Source: Xanthomonas campestris pv. badrii (lineage in GTDB: Bacteria > Pseudomonadota > Gammaproteobacteria > Xanthomonadales > Xanthomonadaceae). Taken from it: a stretch of DNA of 64,000 bases. The DNA lies in contig NZ_CP051651.1 in NCBI RefSeq assembly GCF_012848175.1, positions 3,348,001 through 3,412,000 of the forward strand, read 5' to 3'. Of the stretch, positions 1 through 11,255 are shown in pieces. Positions within the stretch are counted from its first letter, which is position 1; every line of letters begins with the position of its first letter. The notes below the pieces were generated by a model, which worked only from the letters and a program-made list of their open reading frames with translations, was not told the DNA's origin and did no database searches. Position numbers and translations under genes: made by a program.

Positions 1-1629
1 GTTCGTAATCGTCGGCGTGACCTTCAGTTCGAGCAGAACTTCCTTGAACTGCACGTTAGCCTGCGAGCCACCGCCTGCAGCGCCTGCACCGCTGATCGTC
101 ACATAGCCGATTTCGCGGCCCTGCTTGATCACACCCTCACGTTGGTTGGCGGTCACGATGCGAGGGTTGGAAACGACTTCGCCGCGACCTTCTTCCTGCA
201 TCGCCGACAGCTCGATATCCAGGTTGAAGTGGGAACCCAACAGAGTGTAGGCAAGACCTGCTGCGCCACTGTTCGTGAAGCCGCCCGCTCCAAGATCGAC
301 GTTCAGGCCCGACGGAAACAGATGCGCTGGCAACGTGGTTTGTGTACCGCCATTGGCGACCTCCAGACCAGCTTGCGCAGAGGTATTGAGGTAGTTGACA
401 TTGCTTTCCAGCGAACCGCTCAAGATACCCCGACCCGTTGCACCAGTGACGCCAAAACGCGCACCAAGGTCGCGGGCGAACGTATCGGTGGCAATCACGA
501 TACGGCTTTCGATCAACACCTGATCCACCGGACGGTCGATATGCGAGATCAGCTCGCGCATCTGCGCGACCTTCTTCGGGATATCGCTGATCATCAGGGT
601 GTTGGTGCGCTCGTCGGCCACCAGACGGCCACGCGGCGACAGGAAACCGTTGTCCTGCTGCCCGGCACCGCCCTGACCGCCACCACCTTGCCCGCCGCCG
701 CCACCGCCGATTCCCTTGGCCTCGGTCAGCGCTTTGAAGATCACCGCCGCGTTGTGGTAGTTGATCTGCACGTAATCGGTGATCAGGTCCTCGCGATTCT
801 CGATCGCGATGCGTGCGTCTTCCTTGTCCTGCTCGAACTTGGCCAGCTCCGGCTGCGGAGCGACCCACACCACGCCGCCGTCGCGACGCTTGTCCAGGCC
901 CTTGGCGCGCAGCACGATGTCCAGCGCCTGGTCCCACGGCACGTTCATCAGGCGCAGGGTCACATTGCCCTGCACGGTGTCGGAGGCAACGATGTTGAGG
1001 TTGGATTCTTCGGCGATCAGCTGCAGCACGGTGCGTACCGGCACGTCCTGGAAGTTGAACGTCACCGGGCGGCCGCTGTAGCCACGCGCCGCGATCTGCG
1101 CGGCAGCCTGGGTCACCGCCGCCGGGCTCACACCGCCCACGGCCGGCTGGCCCTTGCGCGGGGTGATCTCGACCACGTATTCGTTACCGGTCTGGTAGGC
1201 CAGCGAATCGAACGCACCCTTGGTCGACAGCACCAGCTGCGAGCCGGAGCCGGACGGCTTGACCTCCACGCGCTGCACCGGCGTGGCGAAGTCGGTGACG
1301 TTGAGCGGGCGCTGCAACTCCGGCGGCAACTTGGCGTTGCTGATGTCCACCAGCACGTTGTCGCCCTGGGTCCGCAGGTCCGGGCTGGCGCCCTGGCCGT
1401 CGAACTTCAGGATCAACCGGCCTGCGCCGTCGTCGCCGCGTTTGAAATCGATCTTGGACACCGCCAGGCTCGCCGGAGCGGTCTTGGCCGGATCCTGCGC
1501 AGGCGAAGTCAGCGCGGCAGCCGCGAACGCGCTGCCACTGGCCAGCGCCAGCGCGAACCCCAACGCGCAGGCCTGGAGCATCGCGTGGCGTCGAACCGGA
1601 CGCAGCCGCTGGGCATTGGAAAACGTCAT
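1..1629 (-). CDS. pilQ: Type IV pilus secretin PilQ (3' part outside window)
   Basis: Outer-membrane secretin through which the type IV pilus fibre leaves the cell. The reading frame starts at ATG 1629 and runs off the left edge, so only about 543 N-terminal residues are present and the C-terminal secretin barrel is mostly missing. A signal peptide is visible (MTFSNAQRLRPVRRHAML, then a hydrophobic stretch ending near SAFA). AMIN-type sequence follows (VSKIDFKRGDDGAGRLIL). Around 648-720 a Gly/Gln-rich linker sits inside the N-domain region. It is the last gene of the pilMNOPQ operon, 19 nt after pilP. The assignment rests on operon position plus the AMIN and N-domain sequence. Confidence 0.95.
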   Translation of the reverse strand, partial: MTFSNAQRLRPVRRHAMLQACALGFALALASGSAFAAAALTSPAQDPAKTAPASLAVSKIDFKRGDDGAGRLILKFDGQGASPDLRTQGDNVLVDISNAKLPPELQRPLNVTDFATPVQRVEVKPSGSGSQLVLSTKGAFDSLAYQTGNEYVVEITPRKGQPAVGGVSPAAVTQAAAQIAARGYSGRPVTFNFQDVPVRTVLQLIAEESNLNIVASDTVQGNVTLRLMNVPWDQALDIVLRAKGLDKRRDGGVVWVAPQPELAKFEQDKEDARIAIENREDLITDYVQINYHNAAVIFKALTEAKGIGGGGGGQGGGGQGGAGQQDNGFLSPRGRLVADERTNTLMISDIPKKVAQMRELISHIDRPVDQVLIESRIVIATDTFARDLGARFGVTGATGRGILSGSLESNVNYLNTSAQAGLEVANGGTQTTLPAHLFPSGLNVDLGAGGFTNSGAAGLAYTLLGSHFNLDIELSAMQEEGRGEVVSNPRIVTANQREGVIKQGREIGYVTISGAGAAGGGSQANVQFKEVLLELKVTPTITN

Positions 1630-1648
1630 CGTGCTATCCCCTATCACT

Positions 1649-2182
1649 TTATTGATCATCCAATGCGAGTGCGGCCGGCCGTTCAAGCCATCCACCCGCA
1701 CCGTCCGGCACAAGTTCAATCAGTTCGATGCGGTCTTCGTAGACCCCGGTCACCCGGCCATCGCTCTGTCCCAGATACACACCCGGTCGCACCCGGTAGG
1801 TCACCTTGTCGGGCGCCATGACCAGTGCGATCAGACCCGACCCACCCCCGATGGTCCCCACCATGTCGAGAGCGTCGAGCGGGAAGGCCTCCAACGGCTC
1901 CTTGCGCCGGTTCGGATCCGGTCGGGTGCCATTGCCGCCTTCTGCGCTGACCCAGGCATCGCTGAACGGGTCGCGCATCGTCTGCGCTGCGTATTCGAAC
2001 GTCTCGAACTGCTGCATCACCGGCAACGGCTCCAGCGGCGGCGCAGGACGCGCACGCACTTCGGCCACCCAGGCTTCCAGATTCGGTGCGTCGCCCGGGG
2101 TACTGGTGATGCCGCGGCTGCAGGCCGGCAACACAGCAATTAGCGCCATGCAGGACAGGATCTTGAGCAATTTCATGGTCAT
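1649..2182 (-). CDS. pilP: Type IV pilus lipoprotein PilP
   Basis: Inner-membrane lipoprotein that links the PilMNO platform to the PilQ secretin. The 177-residue product starts with a lipoprotein signal whose lipobox is LPAC, with Cys at about residue 21. The mature part is Pro-rich first and ends in a small beta domain (GVYLGQSDGRVTGVYEDRIE), as in the PilP family. Its start overlaps the end of pilO by 4 nt (ATGA), which suggests translational coupling. Gene order M-N-O-P-Q confirms the call. Confidence 0.95.
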   Translation of the reverse strand: MTMKLLKILSCMALIAVLPACSRGITSTPGDAPNLEAWVAEVRARPAPPLEPLPVMQQFETFEYAAQTMRDPFSDAWVSAEGGNGTRPDPNRRKEPLEAFPLDALDMVGTIGGGSGLIALVMAPDKVTYRVRPGVYLGQSDGRVTGVYEDRIELIELVPDGAGGWLERPAALALDDQ

Positions 2183-2844
2183 TGGCCGCCCTTCTTCGCA
2201 GCGTCGGCCGCCGCCTTCTCCTGCTCGGCCATTTCCTCATCGTCCAGATAACGATAGGTCTTGACCGTGCCGGACAGTTCCAGCGCGCCGCGTGGCGTGA
2301 TGCCGGCCTTGGCATCCTTGGGCTTGAGGTTGATGTCGTGCATGGTCAGGATCACCACGCGCGGCAGCGAGGCCACACCGCTGACGAAGGCGCCGAACTG
2401 GTGGTAACTACCCACCATGCGCAGGGCGATCGGCTTCTCGGCGTAGAACTCCTTCGGCGATTCCGGACCCGGCTGGAACAGCTCGTTGGACAGGCCGCTG
2501 GACAACGCGGTCTGCGAGATGTCGATGATCAGGTCGGGCATTTCGGTCTTGCTGGGCAACTGGCGCAGCATCTGCTGCAACACCTGCTCCATCTGCGCGA
2601 GCTGTTGCTTGAGCGGCTCCAGATTGACCGCGCGGCCCTGCTGGGTTTCGAACTCGGTACGCAGCTGGGTTTCGGTGCCTTCCAGCCCTTCCAGTTCGTC
2701 GCGCTTGCCGCTGATCAGCAGGAACCAGGCCAGGACCATGATGAACAGGCCCACGACCACGCAGAACACGATGCGTGCCTGCTGCGGCCAGCCGCCGATG
2801 TTGTTGAAATCCAGATCGCTGAGCTTGAATGATTTCTTACTCAT
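2179..2844 (-). CDS. pilO: Type IV pilus inner-membrane protein PilO
   Basis: Bitopic inner-membrane protein that forms a heterodimer with PilN in the pilus alignment complex. The 221-residue product has a short cytoplasmic N-terminus (MSKKSFKLSDLDFNNIGGWP), one membrane helix at about residues 24-46 (VFCVVVGLFIMVLAWFLLIS), a coiled-coil stretch at about 50-100, and a periplasmic ferredoxin-like C-terminal domain. It overlaps pilN and pilP by 4 nt each. The acidic and Lys-rich C-terminal tail looks disordered. Confidence 0.95.
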   Translation of the reverse strand: MSKKSFKLSDLDFNNIGGWPQQARIVFCVVVGLFIMVLAWFLLISGKRDELEGLEGTETQLRTEFETQQGRAVNLEPLKQQLAQMEQVLQQMLRQLPSKTEMPDLIIDISQTALSSGLSNELFQPGPESPKEFYAEKPIALRMVGSYHQFGAFVSGVASLPRVVILTMHDINLKPKDAKAGITPRGALELSGTVKTYRYLDDEEMAEQEKAAADAAKKGGQ

Positions 2845-3622
2845 GACGCCGCCCCCTCCTGCGGCCGAGTGGCTTGCGCCGGTGCCGCTTGTGCGGGTGC
2901 AGGCGTAGCAGCAGGTGCCGGTGCGGCTGGCGCCGGTGTGGCCGGCGGCGCAGCAGGTGCTGGCGCCGTGCCCGCCGGCGCCGTGCCCGGTGCTGCCGGT
3001 GCCTGTCCGTCGACCGGCGCAGTGCCGTTCTTGTCGGACTCGTTCGGGTTGGCCAGCTTGACCTTCAGCGTGAACACATACGGCAGGGTCTTGCTGTCCA
3101 TCGCCGAAGAGACAGGCTGACCGGCGGCCTTGTCCTGGCTCTTGGCCTCAATGATCGACAGGTCCGGATTGGTCATCCAGCCCGAGCCTTCCAGGTTGCG
3201 CATGTATGCACTGACGCGCGCGTTGGATTGCGAGCGGCCTTCCAGGGTCAGGATGTCGCCGTCCTGCTTGATGTTGGTCAGCGCCACGCCATCGGGAATG
3301 GTGCGCACCAGCGAATCGAACAGGTGCACCATCTGCGAGCGGTTGGCCTGCAGTTCCTCGATGACCTTCTTGCGGGCCAGCAGGCGGTCCTTCTTCTTGT
3401 CGAGTTCCTTGATCTCTTCGTTCTGCGCCTTGACCTTTTCGATCTCGGTGGTCAAGAACGCATTGCGCTCGGTCTGGCCGCTGATCTGCGCGTCGTAGTA
3501 GAACCAGATCAAGGCCGACAACAGCACGCCGCCCAACGCGGCGAAGCCCAGCATCGAATAGAACTCACGCTCACGCGCCTTCCGGCGCTCGGCGCGCCAG
3601 GGCAGTAGGTTGATTCTTGCCA

Positions 3623-3623
<1 letters not shown>
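2841..3623 (-). CDS. pilN: Type IV pilus inner-membrane protein PilN
   Basis: Bitopic partner of PilO. The conserved N-terminal peptide MARINLLPWRAERR, which binds PilM in this family, is intact. It is followed by a membrane helix at about residues 24-44, a coiled coil at about 50-95 and a periplasmic fold. At 260 residues it is longer than many PilN proteins because of a roughly 70-residue C-terminal tail made almost only of Ala, Pro and Thr (AAPATPAPA-like repeats). The tail looks like a disordered linker and is encoded by a low-complexity GC-rich stretch at about 2850-3030. The stop of pilM overlaps its start codon. Confidence 0.95.
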
Positions 3624-4729
<1,106 letters not shown>

Positions 4730-4895
4730 TTAATAATCAAATTTTAACAGTTGACAAGACCTTCACGCGCAAGGCAATGACCCCGCGACCGTGACCCCGG
4801 TACTGTCTTCTGCGATCCCCAGAGTTCGGCCCCAGCCAAACTCGGCGTCATCTATACTCTGTGACCAAGAAATCTGCAATCGGAATCTCTCTTAC

Positions 4896-7322
4896 ATGCC
4901 CCGTATTCGCCGTTGGCTGGGCTGGATCCTGGCCACGCTCGTTGTGCTCGCACTGCTCGGCGCCATTGCCGCTGGCGGCCTGTATTACGCCATTTCCTCG
5001 AAGTTGCCGGACGTTCAATCGCTCAAGCAGGTCGAACTGCAGGAGCCGATGTATGTCTATTCCAGCGACGGCCGACTGATGGCCGTCTATGGCGAGACCC
5101 GGCGCTACCCGATCCAGATGAAGGAGGTGCCGCTGCGCCTGAAGCAGGCCTTCCTGGCCACCGAGGACGCGCGCTTCTACGAACATGGGGGCGTGGACTA
5201 CAAGGGCATCGGCCGCGCGGTGTGGCTGCTGGCCACCACCGATGCCAAGCGGGTGCCGGGCGGCTCGACCATCACCCAGCAGGTGGCGCGGCAGTTCTTC
5301 CTGAGCTCCGAATACAGCTACACCCGCAAGCTGGCCGAGATCCTGCTGGCGCGCAAGATCGAAAGCGAGCTGAGCAAGGACGAGATCTTCGAGCTATATC
5401 TCAACAAGAGCTTCTTCGGCAATCGCGCCTATGGCGTCGGTGCCGCCGCCGAGTATTACTACGGCAAGAAGCTGGGCGAGCTGAGCCTGGACGAGATGGC
5501 CTCGCTGGCCGGCATCCCCAAGTTCCCGTCCAGCGGCAACCCGATCAGCAACCCAGAGCGTGCGCGCGAACGCCGCGACTATTATGTGTTGCAGCGCATG
5601 GCCGACCTGGGCTTCGTCAGCCAAGCCGAAGCCGATGCCGCCAAGGCCGTGCCGATGCATGCCAAGCCGCATGAGCCGCCGGTGGAGGTGTATGCCCCGT
5701 ACGTGGCCGAGCTGGTGCGCCAGGAGATGATCGCCAAGTACGGCGGCGACGTGCTCAACAAGGGCTACCACGTCACCACCACCATCGATGCGACCCTGCA
5801 GACCGGCGCCGACGCGGCGGTGGCCGAAGGCCTGCGGCTGTACGACCACCGTCACGGCTGGCATGGCGTGGAGCAGCATTTCGATGTGGCCGCCGATGCG
5901 GATGCCGCCGCGCTGGCCAAGCACCTGACCGGCGCCTTCACCCAGGGCGGGCTGCGGCCGGTGATCGTGGCGCGCACCAACGCCGATGGCGGGGTGACCG
6001 TCGTACAGCACGACAAGACCGAACTCACCCTGCCCGCCTCGGCCAGCCGCTGGACCAGCAAGACCCCGGCCAAGTTGCTGACCCGCGGCGATCTGACCCG
6101 CATCCGTGCCGGCGAGAAAGACGGCGAGTGGATCATCGACCAGCTGCCGCGCGGCCAGGCGGCGCTGGTGTCGCTGGATGCCAACAGTGGCGCGCTGCGC
6201 GCCTTGGTCGGCGGTTTCAGCTTTGCCGGCAACAAGTTCAATCGCGCCACCCAGGCACGCCGCCAGCCCGGCTCCAGCTTCAAGCCGTTCGTGTATGCCG
6301 CCGCCTTCGAGAAGGGCTTCAACCCGGCCTCGATCGTGCTGGATGCGCCAGTGGTGTTCCGCGACCGCCGCGGCAAGACCTGGTCGCCGCAGAACGATGG
6401 CGGCGGCTTCCGCGGCCCGATGCGGCTGCGCGAGGCGCTGGTGCAATCGCGCAACCTGGTGTCGGTGCGCCTGCTGGATGCGATCGGCGTCGATTTCGCA
6501 CGCAAGTACATCAGCCAGTTCGGCTTCCAGGAGGCCGAGTTGCCGCCCAACCTGTCGATGTCGCTGGGCACCGCGTCGCTGACCCCGCTGTCGGTGGCAC
6601 GCGGCTACGCCGTGTTCGCCAATGGCGGCTCGCGCGTGGACACCTGGATCGTGGATGAGGTGAAGGACCGCGACGGCAAGGTCGTCTTCAAGGAAGTGCC
6701 TGCGGTAGCCTGCCGCACCTGCGCGCTGCAGGGCGGCAATGTCGCCCCGGTCAGCCAGGTGGTGGATGGTTTCAACTTCGGCGCGCAGGCGCCGGCCACG
6801 CCGCCCGCCCCGGCCGCCAACGCCGCCCCGGCAGCGGCGGAAACTGCGCCGGTGGCGACGGCGGAGACCAAGATCGCCCCGCGCGCCATCGACGAGCGCA
6901 CCGCCTACCAGTTGGTGTCGATGATGCGCGACGTGGTCCAGCGCGGCACCGGCACCGCGGCCAAGGTGCTGGGCCGCGAGGACGTGGGCGGCAAGACCGG
7001 CTCGACCAATGACCACCGCGACGCCTGGTTCTCCGGCTTCGGCGGTCCGTATGCCACCACCGTGTGGGTCGGCCGCGACGACTTCCGTTCGCTGGGCTAC
7101 CGCGAGTACGGCGGCAAGGCGGCCCTGCCGATCTGGATCGACTACATGCGCGTGGCCCTGAAGGACAAGCCGATCGCCGCCAATGATCCGCCTGATGGCA
7201 TGACCCAGGCCACCATCAACGGCGCGGTCGAGTGGGTGAAGAACGAGGATCTGGATCGCCTGCAGGATTACGACTACGGCCTGCAGGAACAGCAGGACGA
7301 GAAGGCGTTCGATATTTTTTGA
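4896..7322 (+). CDS. mrcA: Penicillin-binding protein 1A (bifunctional glycosyltransferase/transpeptidase)
   Basis: Builds peptidoglycan by polymerising lipid II and crosslinking stem peptides in the periplasm. The 808-residue product has a short cytoplasmic tail ([10 protein letters not shown]), a membrane anchor at about residues 9-33, and a GT51 domain with [19 protein letters not shown] and [14 protein letters not shown]. An OB-like insert follows, then the transpeptidase with SxxK (PGSSFKPF) and KTG ([14 protein letters not shown]). An Ala/Pro-rich insertion lies near 6780-6850, inside the transpeptidase domain. ATG 4896 was chosen because the frame upstream to 4791 has no signal or membrane character. 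It sits divergent from pilM, the usual gammaproteobacterial arrangement. Confidence 0.96.
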   Translation: MPRIRRWLGWILATLVVLALLGAIAAGGLYYAISSKLPDVQSLKQVELQEPMYVYSSDGRLMAVYGETRRYPIQMKEVPLRLKQAFLATEDARFYEHGGVDYKGIGRAVWLLATTDAKRVPGGSTITQQVARQFFLSSEYSYTRKLAEILLARKIESELSKDEIFELYLNKSFFGNRAYGVGAAAEYYYGKKLGELSLDEMASLAGIPKFPSSGNPISNPERARERRDYYVLQRMADLGFVSQAEADAAKAVPMHAKPHEPPVEVYAPYVAELVRQEMIAKYGGDVLNKGYHVTTTIDATLQTGADAAVAEGLRLYDHRHGWHGVEQHFDVAADADAAALAKHLTGAFTQGGLRPVIVARTNADGGVTVVQHDKTELTLPASASRWTSKTPAKLLTRGDLTRIRAGEKDGEWIIDQLPRGQAALVSLDANSGALRALVGGFSFAGNKFNRATQARRQPGSSFKPFVYAAAFEKGFNPASIVLDAPVVFRDRRGKTWSPQNDGGGFRGPMRLREALVQSRNLVSVRLLDAIGVDFARKYISQFGFQEAELPPNLSMSLGTASLTPLSVARGYAVFANGGSRVDTWIVDEVKDRDGKVVFKEVPAVACRTCALQGGNVAPVSQVVDGFNFGAQAPATPPAPAANAAPAAAETAPVATAETKIAPRAIDERTAYQLVSMMRDVVQRGTGTAAKVLGREDVGGKTGSTNDHRDAWFSGFGGPYATTVWVGRDDFRSLGYREYGGKAALPIWIDYMRVALKDKPIAANDPPDGMTQATINGAVEWVKNEDLDRLQDYDYGLQEQQDEKAFDIF

Positions 7323-7327
7323 GGGCC

Positions 7328-7357
7328 GGGATTGGGGATTCGGGATTGGGGAATCGG
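7328..7357 (+). repeat. GGGATT-type intergenic repeat, single arm
   Basis: Tandem variants of GGGATTGGGGATTC directly after the mrcA stop. The same family occurs at 12195, 22104, 38556, 58622 and 62496. Here only the left arm is present, with no AATCCC arm downstream. Confidence 0.8.
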
Positions 7358-7390
7358 AACGGCGGAGCTGGTCCGGTTCCCTTTTTTCTT
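7356..7390 (+). terminator. Rho-independent terminator after mrcA
   Basis: The arms GGAAC and CGGA pair with TCCG and GTTCC around the loop GCTGG, with a two-base bulge. The run CTTTTTTCTT follows at once. It lies about 35 nt after the mrcA stop. Confidence 0.65.
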
Positions 7391-7565
7391 GGGCGGGTGG
7401 GGTAGGCGCCGCGGCGCGACACGGCAGCTGGCGCTTGCGGCCGATTGCCTGATGGAACCAGGGCGAAAGTACAACGCAGGCGTTTTCGACATGGCGCAAC
7501 GCATTCGCCATGTCTTCATGTGGCTGTTGTAGAGTCGAAGCCAGGTTCATCAGGGGAGCCGGATC

Positions 7566-8225
7566 ATGCATCACGCACGCCAGCACGCCGATACGCGCAC
7601 CCGGGAACGCCGTCATCGGCTCGCCCACGAGGCCGCCAGATTGATGGCCGAAGGCGGTATCCGCGATTTCCACCAGGCCAAGCTCAAGGCCGCCAGCCGG
7701 CTCGGCATCCATGACGATGCCTCGTTGCCGCGCAACCGCGAGATCGAGGATGCCCTGCGCGAATACCAGCGCCTGTTCGCCGGCCCCGACCACACCACCC
7801 GGCTGCGCCAGCGCCGCGAGGCCGCGTTGCGGGCGCTGGATTTCCTCAGCCGGTTCCAGCCACGACTGACCGGCCCGGTGCTGGAGGGCACCGCGGATGC
7901 GAATGCGCCCGTACAGCTGCAGCTGCACAGCGACGATGCGGACGCGGTGCAACGCTTCCTCGAAGAACACCGCATTCCTGCCCAAGCGCGTACCCGCCGC
8001 CTGCGGCTGGACCGCGAGCGCAACGGCGAGTTTCCGGTGTGGCTGTTCAGTGCCGAAGACCTGAGCTTCGACCTGACCGTGTTGCCCTACGATGCGCTGC
8101 GCCAGGCGCCACTCTCGCAACTGGACGAAAAGCCGATGCCGCGCGCCTCGGCGGCGCAACTGCGGCAGCTGCTTGCCGAACAGCCGCCCGCCGACGAATT
8201 CACATCACATCTCGCAACGCGGTAA
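7566..8225 (+). CDS. Conserved hypothetical protein, possible nucleotidyltransferase-like fold
   Basis: A 219-residue basic protein. The N-terminal half is helical and rich in Arg and Ala. The first segment (HEAARLMAEGGIRDFHQAKLKAA) resembles small conserved gammaproteobacterial proteins of unknown function. A middle segment (LTGPVLEGTADANAPVQLQL, then SDDADAVQRFLEEHRIP) has the spacing of a minimal nucleotidyltransferase strand-helix unit, but I cannot identify a full catalytic triad. The start at ATG 7566 follows a GGAG-like site (caggggagccggatc). It is a single gene after the mrcA terminator. The function is unknown and the fold remark is an inference. Confidence 0.8.
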   Translation: MHHARQHADTRTRERRHRLAHEAARLMAEGGIRDFHQAKLKAASRLGIHDDASLPRNREIEDALREYQRLFAGPDHTTRLRQRREAALRALDFLSRFQPRLTGPVLEGTADANAPVQLQLHSDDADAVQRFLEEHRIPAQARTRRLRLDRERNGEFPVWLFSAEDLSFDLTVLPYDALRQAPLSQLDEKPMPRASAAQLRQLLAEQPPADEFTSHLATR

Positions 8226-8411
8226 CTGCGCAGCGGCAGGCACGATGCGACCGCCAATGCGCGGTCAGCCACAACTCGCGCGTTCGCCCCCCCCCTGCCT
8301 GCCCGCATGGCCGACGAGCACTCCCGAGGCTGACAATAAAGTCTTGAAGACGATCCGCCGTCAGAATGGAATCATGCCGGTCTAGTCCATCCAGAAAACC
8401 AAGGCGCCCAC

Positions 8412-9227
8412 ATGAAATCCGACACCATCATCGTTTCGCACGAGAGTCTTGATGCCCCGGACCCATACGCACTGATTCAGTCAAACATCGACGTGGTCAA
8501 TGCCCTGGTGGGCAACTACATGCGGGAAGATGAAATCTCCGAAACTGCCTTGTGCAGCTACTACGTCGATTTTTATCTAGCACAGGTCAACAACGGCGGC
8601 TTTGCGCAATTTCTGTTGAATTCCAACCCTGACTCGAAGGTCATGCAATTTGTCGCGCGCGGTCTTGAGGCGATGCGCGCTCCAAGGCATGCAGCCTTGT
8701 ACGCCGAAAACCACGCCGACTTCATGCGCCTTGAGCAGCAGGACCTGGAAATCTTTGTGCAGGATCCGTATGGCGAGGGCAGCTCCATTCGTAGATCTTT
8801 AAGTCAGCGCGACAACGCCTTCTATGATCTGGAGCGCGAGGAAAACCTGATCGAGTTGAATTCGGCATGGTTGCGTCATCACCCACGGCTGCTGGCATTG
8901 CCGCCGGACCGGCTAACACAGGAAATAGAACGCCTTGCAAGCACAGTCCCCGCCGCGGAACGCCAGGCGCGGATCGATCTGGCACGCAGGCACCAACCGC
9001 GCTATATGAAATTGATTGACCGCCTATGCGAGGAAAGCGGACACACCCTGGACCGCATCACTGCCGGTGACCCAAGCCATAGACATGACGGCAACCAAGT
9101 GCTCGCCTGGCACTTCCTCACCAGCCGCGGACACTTCTATATGCTTGACCTGGACGGCATTGCATCCATGCACGATGCCGCCGACCAAGCGTTGATTGCC
9201 AAGATCCAGGCACCGGCAGAGCTTTAG
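8412..9227 (+). CDS. DMP19/DUF4375-like protein
   Basis: A 271-residue protein carrying the DUF4375 signature CSYYVDFYLAQVNNGGFAQF at about residues 46-65. This signature is typical of the DMP19 family. The founding member, Neisseria DMP19, is a DNA-mimic protein, but many homologues have no known role. No signal peptide or membrane segment is visible. GC content is lower than in the neighbours, which may point to acquisition. It is a lone gene facing the convergent gltA. The family call is fairly sure; the biological role is not known. Confidence 0.75.
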   Translation: MKSDTIIVSHESLDAPDPYALIQSNIDVVNALVGNYMREDEISETALCSYYVDFYLAQVNNGGFAQFLLNSNPDSKVMQFVARGLEAMRAPRHAALYAENHADFMRLEQQDLEIFVQDPYGEGSSIRRSLSQRDNAFYDLEREENLIELNSAWLRHHPRLLALPPDRLTQEIERLASTVPAAERQARIDLARRHQPRYMKLIDRLCEESGHTLDRITAGDPSHRHDGNQVLAWHFLTSRGHFYMLDLDGIASMHDAADQALIAKIQAPAEL

Positions 9228-9373
9228 AGCAACCAGATGAATGTGCTCACCCCAAGGTTTGGCAGGTAGCGTTGGTTTCGCGCGTCTCTTCGACCTGACA
9301 GCCGTTCGGCATGGGCTCATCCGCTGCCGGCAAGTGCGTCTTCTCCGATAAGCGCGCCAGGCAACAACGAAAA

Positions 9374-9392
9374 CGCCCCGCAGTGCGGGGCG
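9374..9392 (-). terminator. Terminator of gltA
   Basis: A perfect GC hairpin (CGCCCCGC, loop ACT, GCGGGGCG) is followed on the minus strand by TTTTCGTT. It lies 28 nt after the gltA stop. Read on the plus strand, the bases after it are CTCGTTTA, so it is weaker in that direction. Confidence 0.85.
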
Positions 9393-9420
9393 CTCGTTTA
9401 CGCAGCGAAACGTGAGCCGA

Positions 9421-10710
9421 TCAGCGCTTGGCGCTGTCGGTGTAGTCGCGCTTGTCGTAGCCGGTATAGATCTGGCGCGGACGGCCGATCTTCATTTCCG
9501 GATCGACCTGCTGCTCCAGCCAATGCGACACCCAGCCGGCGGTACGGGCGATGGCGAACATCACGGTGAACATTTCCACCGGGATATTGAGCGCCTTGTA
9601 GATGATGCCCGAGTAGAAGTCGACGTTCGGGTACAGCTTGCGCTGCACGAAGTAGTCGTCCTTCAGCGCGGCCTCTTCCAGCTTCAGCGCCACTTCCAGC
9701 AGCGGGTCGTTGACACCCAGCTCGCCCAGCACCTTGTGGGTCATCTCGCGGATGATCTTGGCGCGCGGGTCGAAGTTCTTGTAGACGCGGTGACCGAAGC
9801 CCATCAGGCGGAACGAGGAGTTCTTGTCCTTGGCCTTGGCCACGGCCGACTCGACGTTATCGGCAGTGCCGATCTCTTCGAGCATCTTCAGCACCGCTTC
9901 GTTGGCGCCGCCGTGTGCCGGGCCCCACAGCGCGGTGATGCCCGCTGCGACCGAGGCGTACGGATTGGCGCCGGTCGAACCGACCAGACGCACGGTCGAG
10001 GTCGAGGCGTTCTGCTCGTGATCGGCATGCAGGATGAACAGCAGATCCAGCGCCTTGGCCACCACCGGATTGATCTCCAGCGGCTCGCTCGGCACTTCGA
10101 ACATCATGTGCAGGAAGCGGTCGACGTAGTTCAGGTTGTTGCGCGGGTAGCGGATCGGCCAGCCGATCGAATAGCGGTACGCTGCCGCAGCCAGGGTCGG
10201 CACCTTGGCGATCAGACGGATGGCCGCCTGACGGCGCTGCTCCGGATCGTTGAGGTCCAGGGTGTCGTGGTAGAACGCCGACAGCGAGGCGACCGAGCCG
10301 GCCAGCATGGCCATCGGGTGTGCGTCGTGACGGAAACCGCCGAGGAAGTTCTTCAGCGACTCGTGCATCATCGTGTGATGCGTCACTTCGTGGTCGAACT
10401 TCTTGAATTCGTCCGCCGTCGGCAGTTCGCCGTTCATCAGCAGGTACGACACTTCCAGGAAGCTGGACTTCTCGGCCAGCTGCTCGATCGGGTAACCGCG
10501 GTACAACAACACGCCGTTGTCGCCATCGATGTAGGTGATGGCCGACTTGCAGCTGGCGGTGGCGGTGAAGCCCGAGTCGTAGGTGAACAGACCGGTTTCT
10601 TTGGTCAGCTTGGAAATATCGACGCAGTCATTGCCCAACGTGGGCTTGAGAACCGGCAGAACGACCGACGTGTCGCCGGCGTTGAGCGTGACCTGATCAA
10701 GATCGGACAC
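9421..10710 (-). CDS. gltA: Citrate synthase (type II)
   Basis: Condenses acetyl-CoA and oxaloacetate to citrate in the TCA cycle. The 429-residue product has the hexameric type II layout: the N-terminal beta region ([20 protein letters not shown]), the His motif [20 protein letters not shown], the [15 protein letters not shown] segment with catalytic His and Asp, and the C-terminal [11 protein letters not shown] 10710 was chosen as the start ([12 protein letters not shown]) because GAAGGAG lies 8 nt upstream. A longer frame to 10749 has no such site. Monocistronic, with its own terminator. Confidence 0.97.
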   Translation of the reverse strand: MSDLDQVTLNAGDTSVVLPVLKPTLGNDCVDISKLTKETGLFTYDSGFTATASCKSAITYIDGDNGVLLYRGYPIEQLAEKSSFLEVSYLLMNGELPTADEFKKFDHEVTHHTMMHESLKNFLGGFRHDAHPMAMLAGSVASLSAFYHDTLDLNDPEQRRQAAIRLIAKVPTLAAAAYRYSIGWPIRYPRNNLNYVDRFLHMMFEVPSEPLEINPVVAKALDLLFILHADHEQNASTSTVRLVGSTGANPYASVAAGITALWGPAHGGANEAVLKMLEEIGTADNVESAVAKAKDKNSSFRLMGFGHRVYKNFDPRAKIIREMTHKVLGELGVNDPLLEVALKLEEAALKDDYFVQRKLYPNVDFYSGIIYKALNIPVEMFTVMFAIARTAGWVSHWLEQQVDPEMKIGRPRQIYTGYDKRDYTDSAKR

Positions 10711-10894
10711 TGTGTACGCTCCTTCAGTGGAAGGCGCCTGATCCCACATGGGCAGGCACGTGATGGAAGTCCAAGGCGTCGCCTCGGATCACGTCATTAT
10801 CGCACAGCAGCATTTTGGCCGTCGCTTGGACAGAAGTCGTAGATGCGCAGCGCAGGGGTGCGCAGGCGAAGCGGCACTCCCCCCCAAAAGACAA

Positions 10895-10915
10895 CGGCCG
10901 CGCAATGCGCGGCCG
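10895..10915 (-). terminator. Terminator of rpmE2
   Basis: The perfect hairpin CGGCCGCGC/GCGCGGCCG with loop ATT or AAT lies 26 nt after the L31 stop. On the minus strand it is followed by TTGTCTTTTGG. Confidence 0.75.
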
Positions 10916-10941
10916 CTGCCGGTACAGCCCGTCCTGCAAGT

Positions 10942-11184
10942 TCAGCGCGCGTAGCGCTTCTGGAACTTGTCGATACGGCCACCGGTGTCGATCACCTTGT
11001 GCTTGCCGGTATAGAACGGGTGCGACGCGGAGGAGATTTCCACCTTGATCAGCGGATATTCCTGGCCGTCTTCCCATTTCACGGTCTCTTTCGAGCTCAT
11101 GGTGGAACGGGTCAGGATCTTGAAATCGGAGGTCACGTCGTGAAAGACGACGTCTGTGTAATTGGGATGCACGTTATCTTTCAT
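10942..11184 (-). CDS. rpmE2: 50S ribosomal protein L31 type B
   Basis: An 80-residue ribosomal protein beginning [20 protein letters not shown] and ending KFQKRYAR. It lacks the CxxC zinc-binding cysteines of the type A protein. This makes it the zinc-independent form that replaces the zinc form under zinc limitation in many bacteria, where Zur controls it. I did not find a clear Zur box here. ATG 11184 was taken as the start because everything upstream in frame is unrelated to the family. Confidence 0.95.
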   Translation of the reverse strand: MKDNVHPNYTDVVFHDVTSDFKILTRSTMSSKETVKWEDGQEYPLIKVEISSASHPFYTGKHKVIDTGGRIDKFQKRYAR

Positions 11185-11255
11185 GGACTTGGCGCCGGGC
11201 TGCCTGGATAAGCCGGGCATTATAGCGGCCTGCAGGCAGCCGGCGCAAGATCGCC

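Noticed and set aside
5394..8159. Open frame of 921 codons on the minus strand opposite mrcA
   Set aside because: It is a GC-rich shadow of mrcA and the next gene; composition is His/Gln/Arg-rich and no family pattern is seen.
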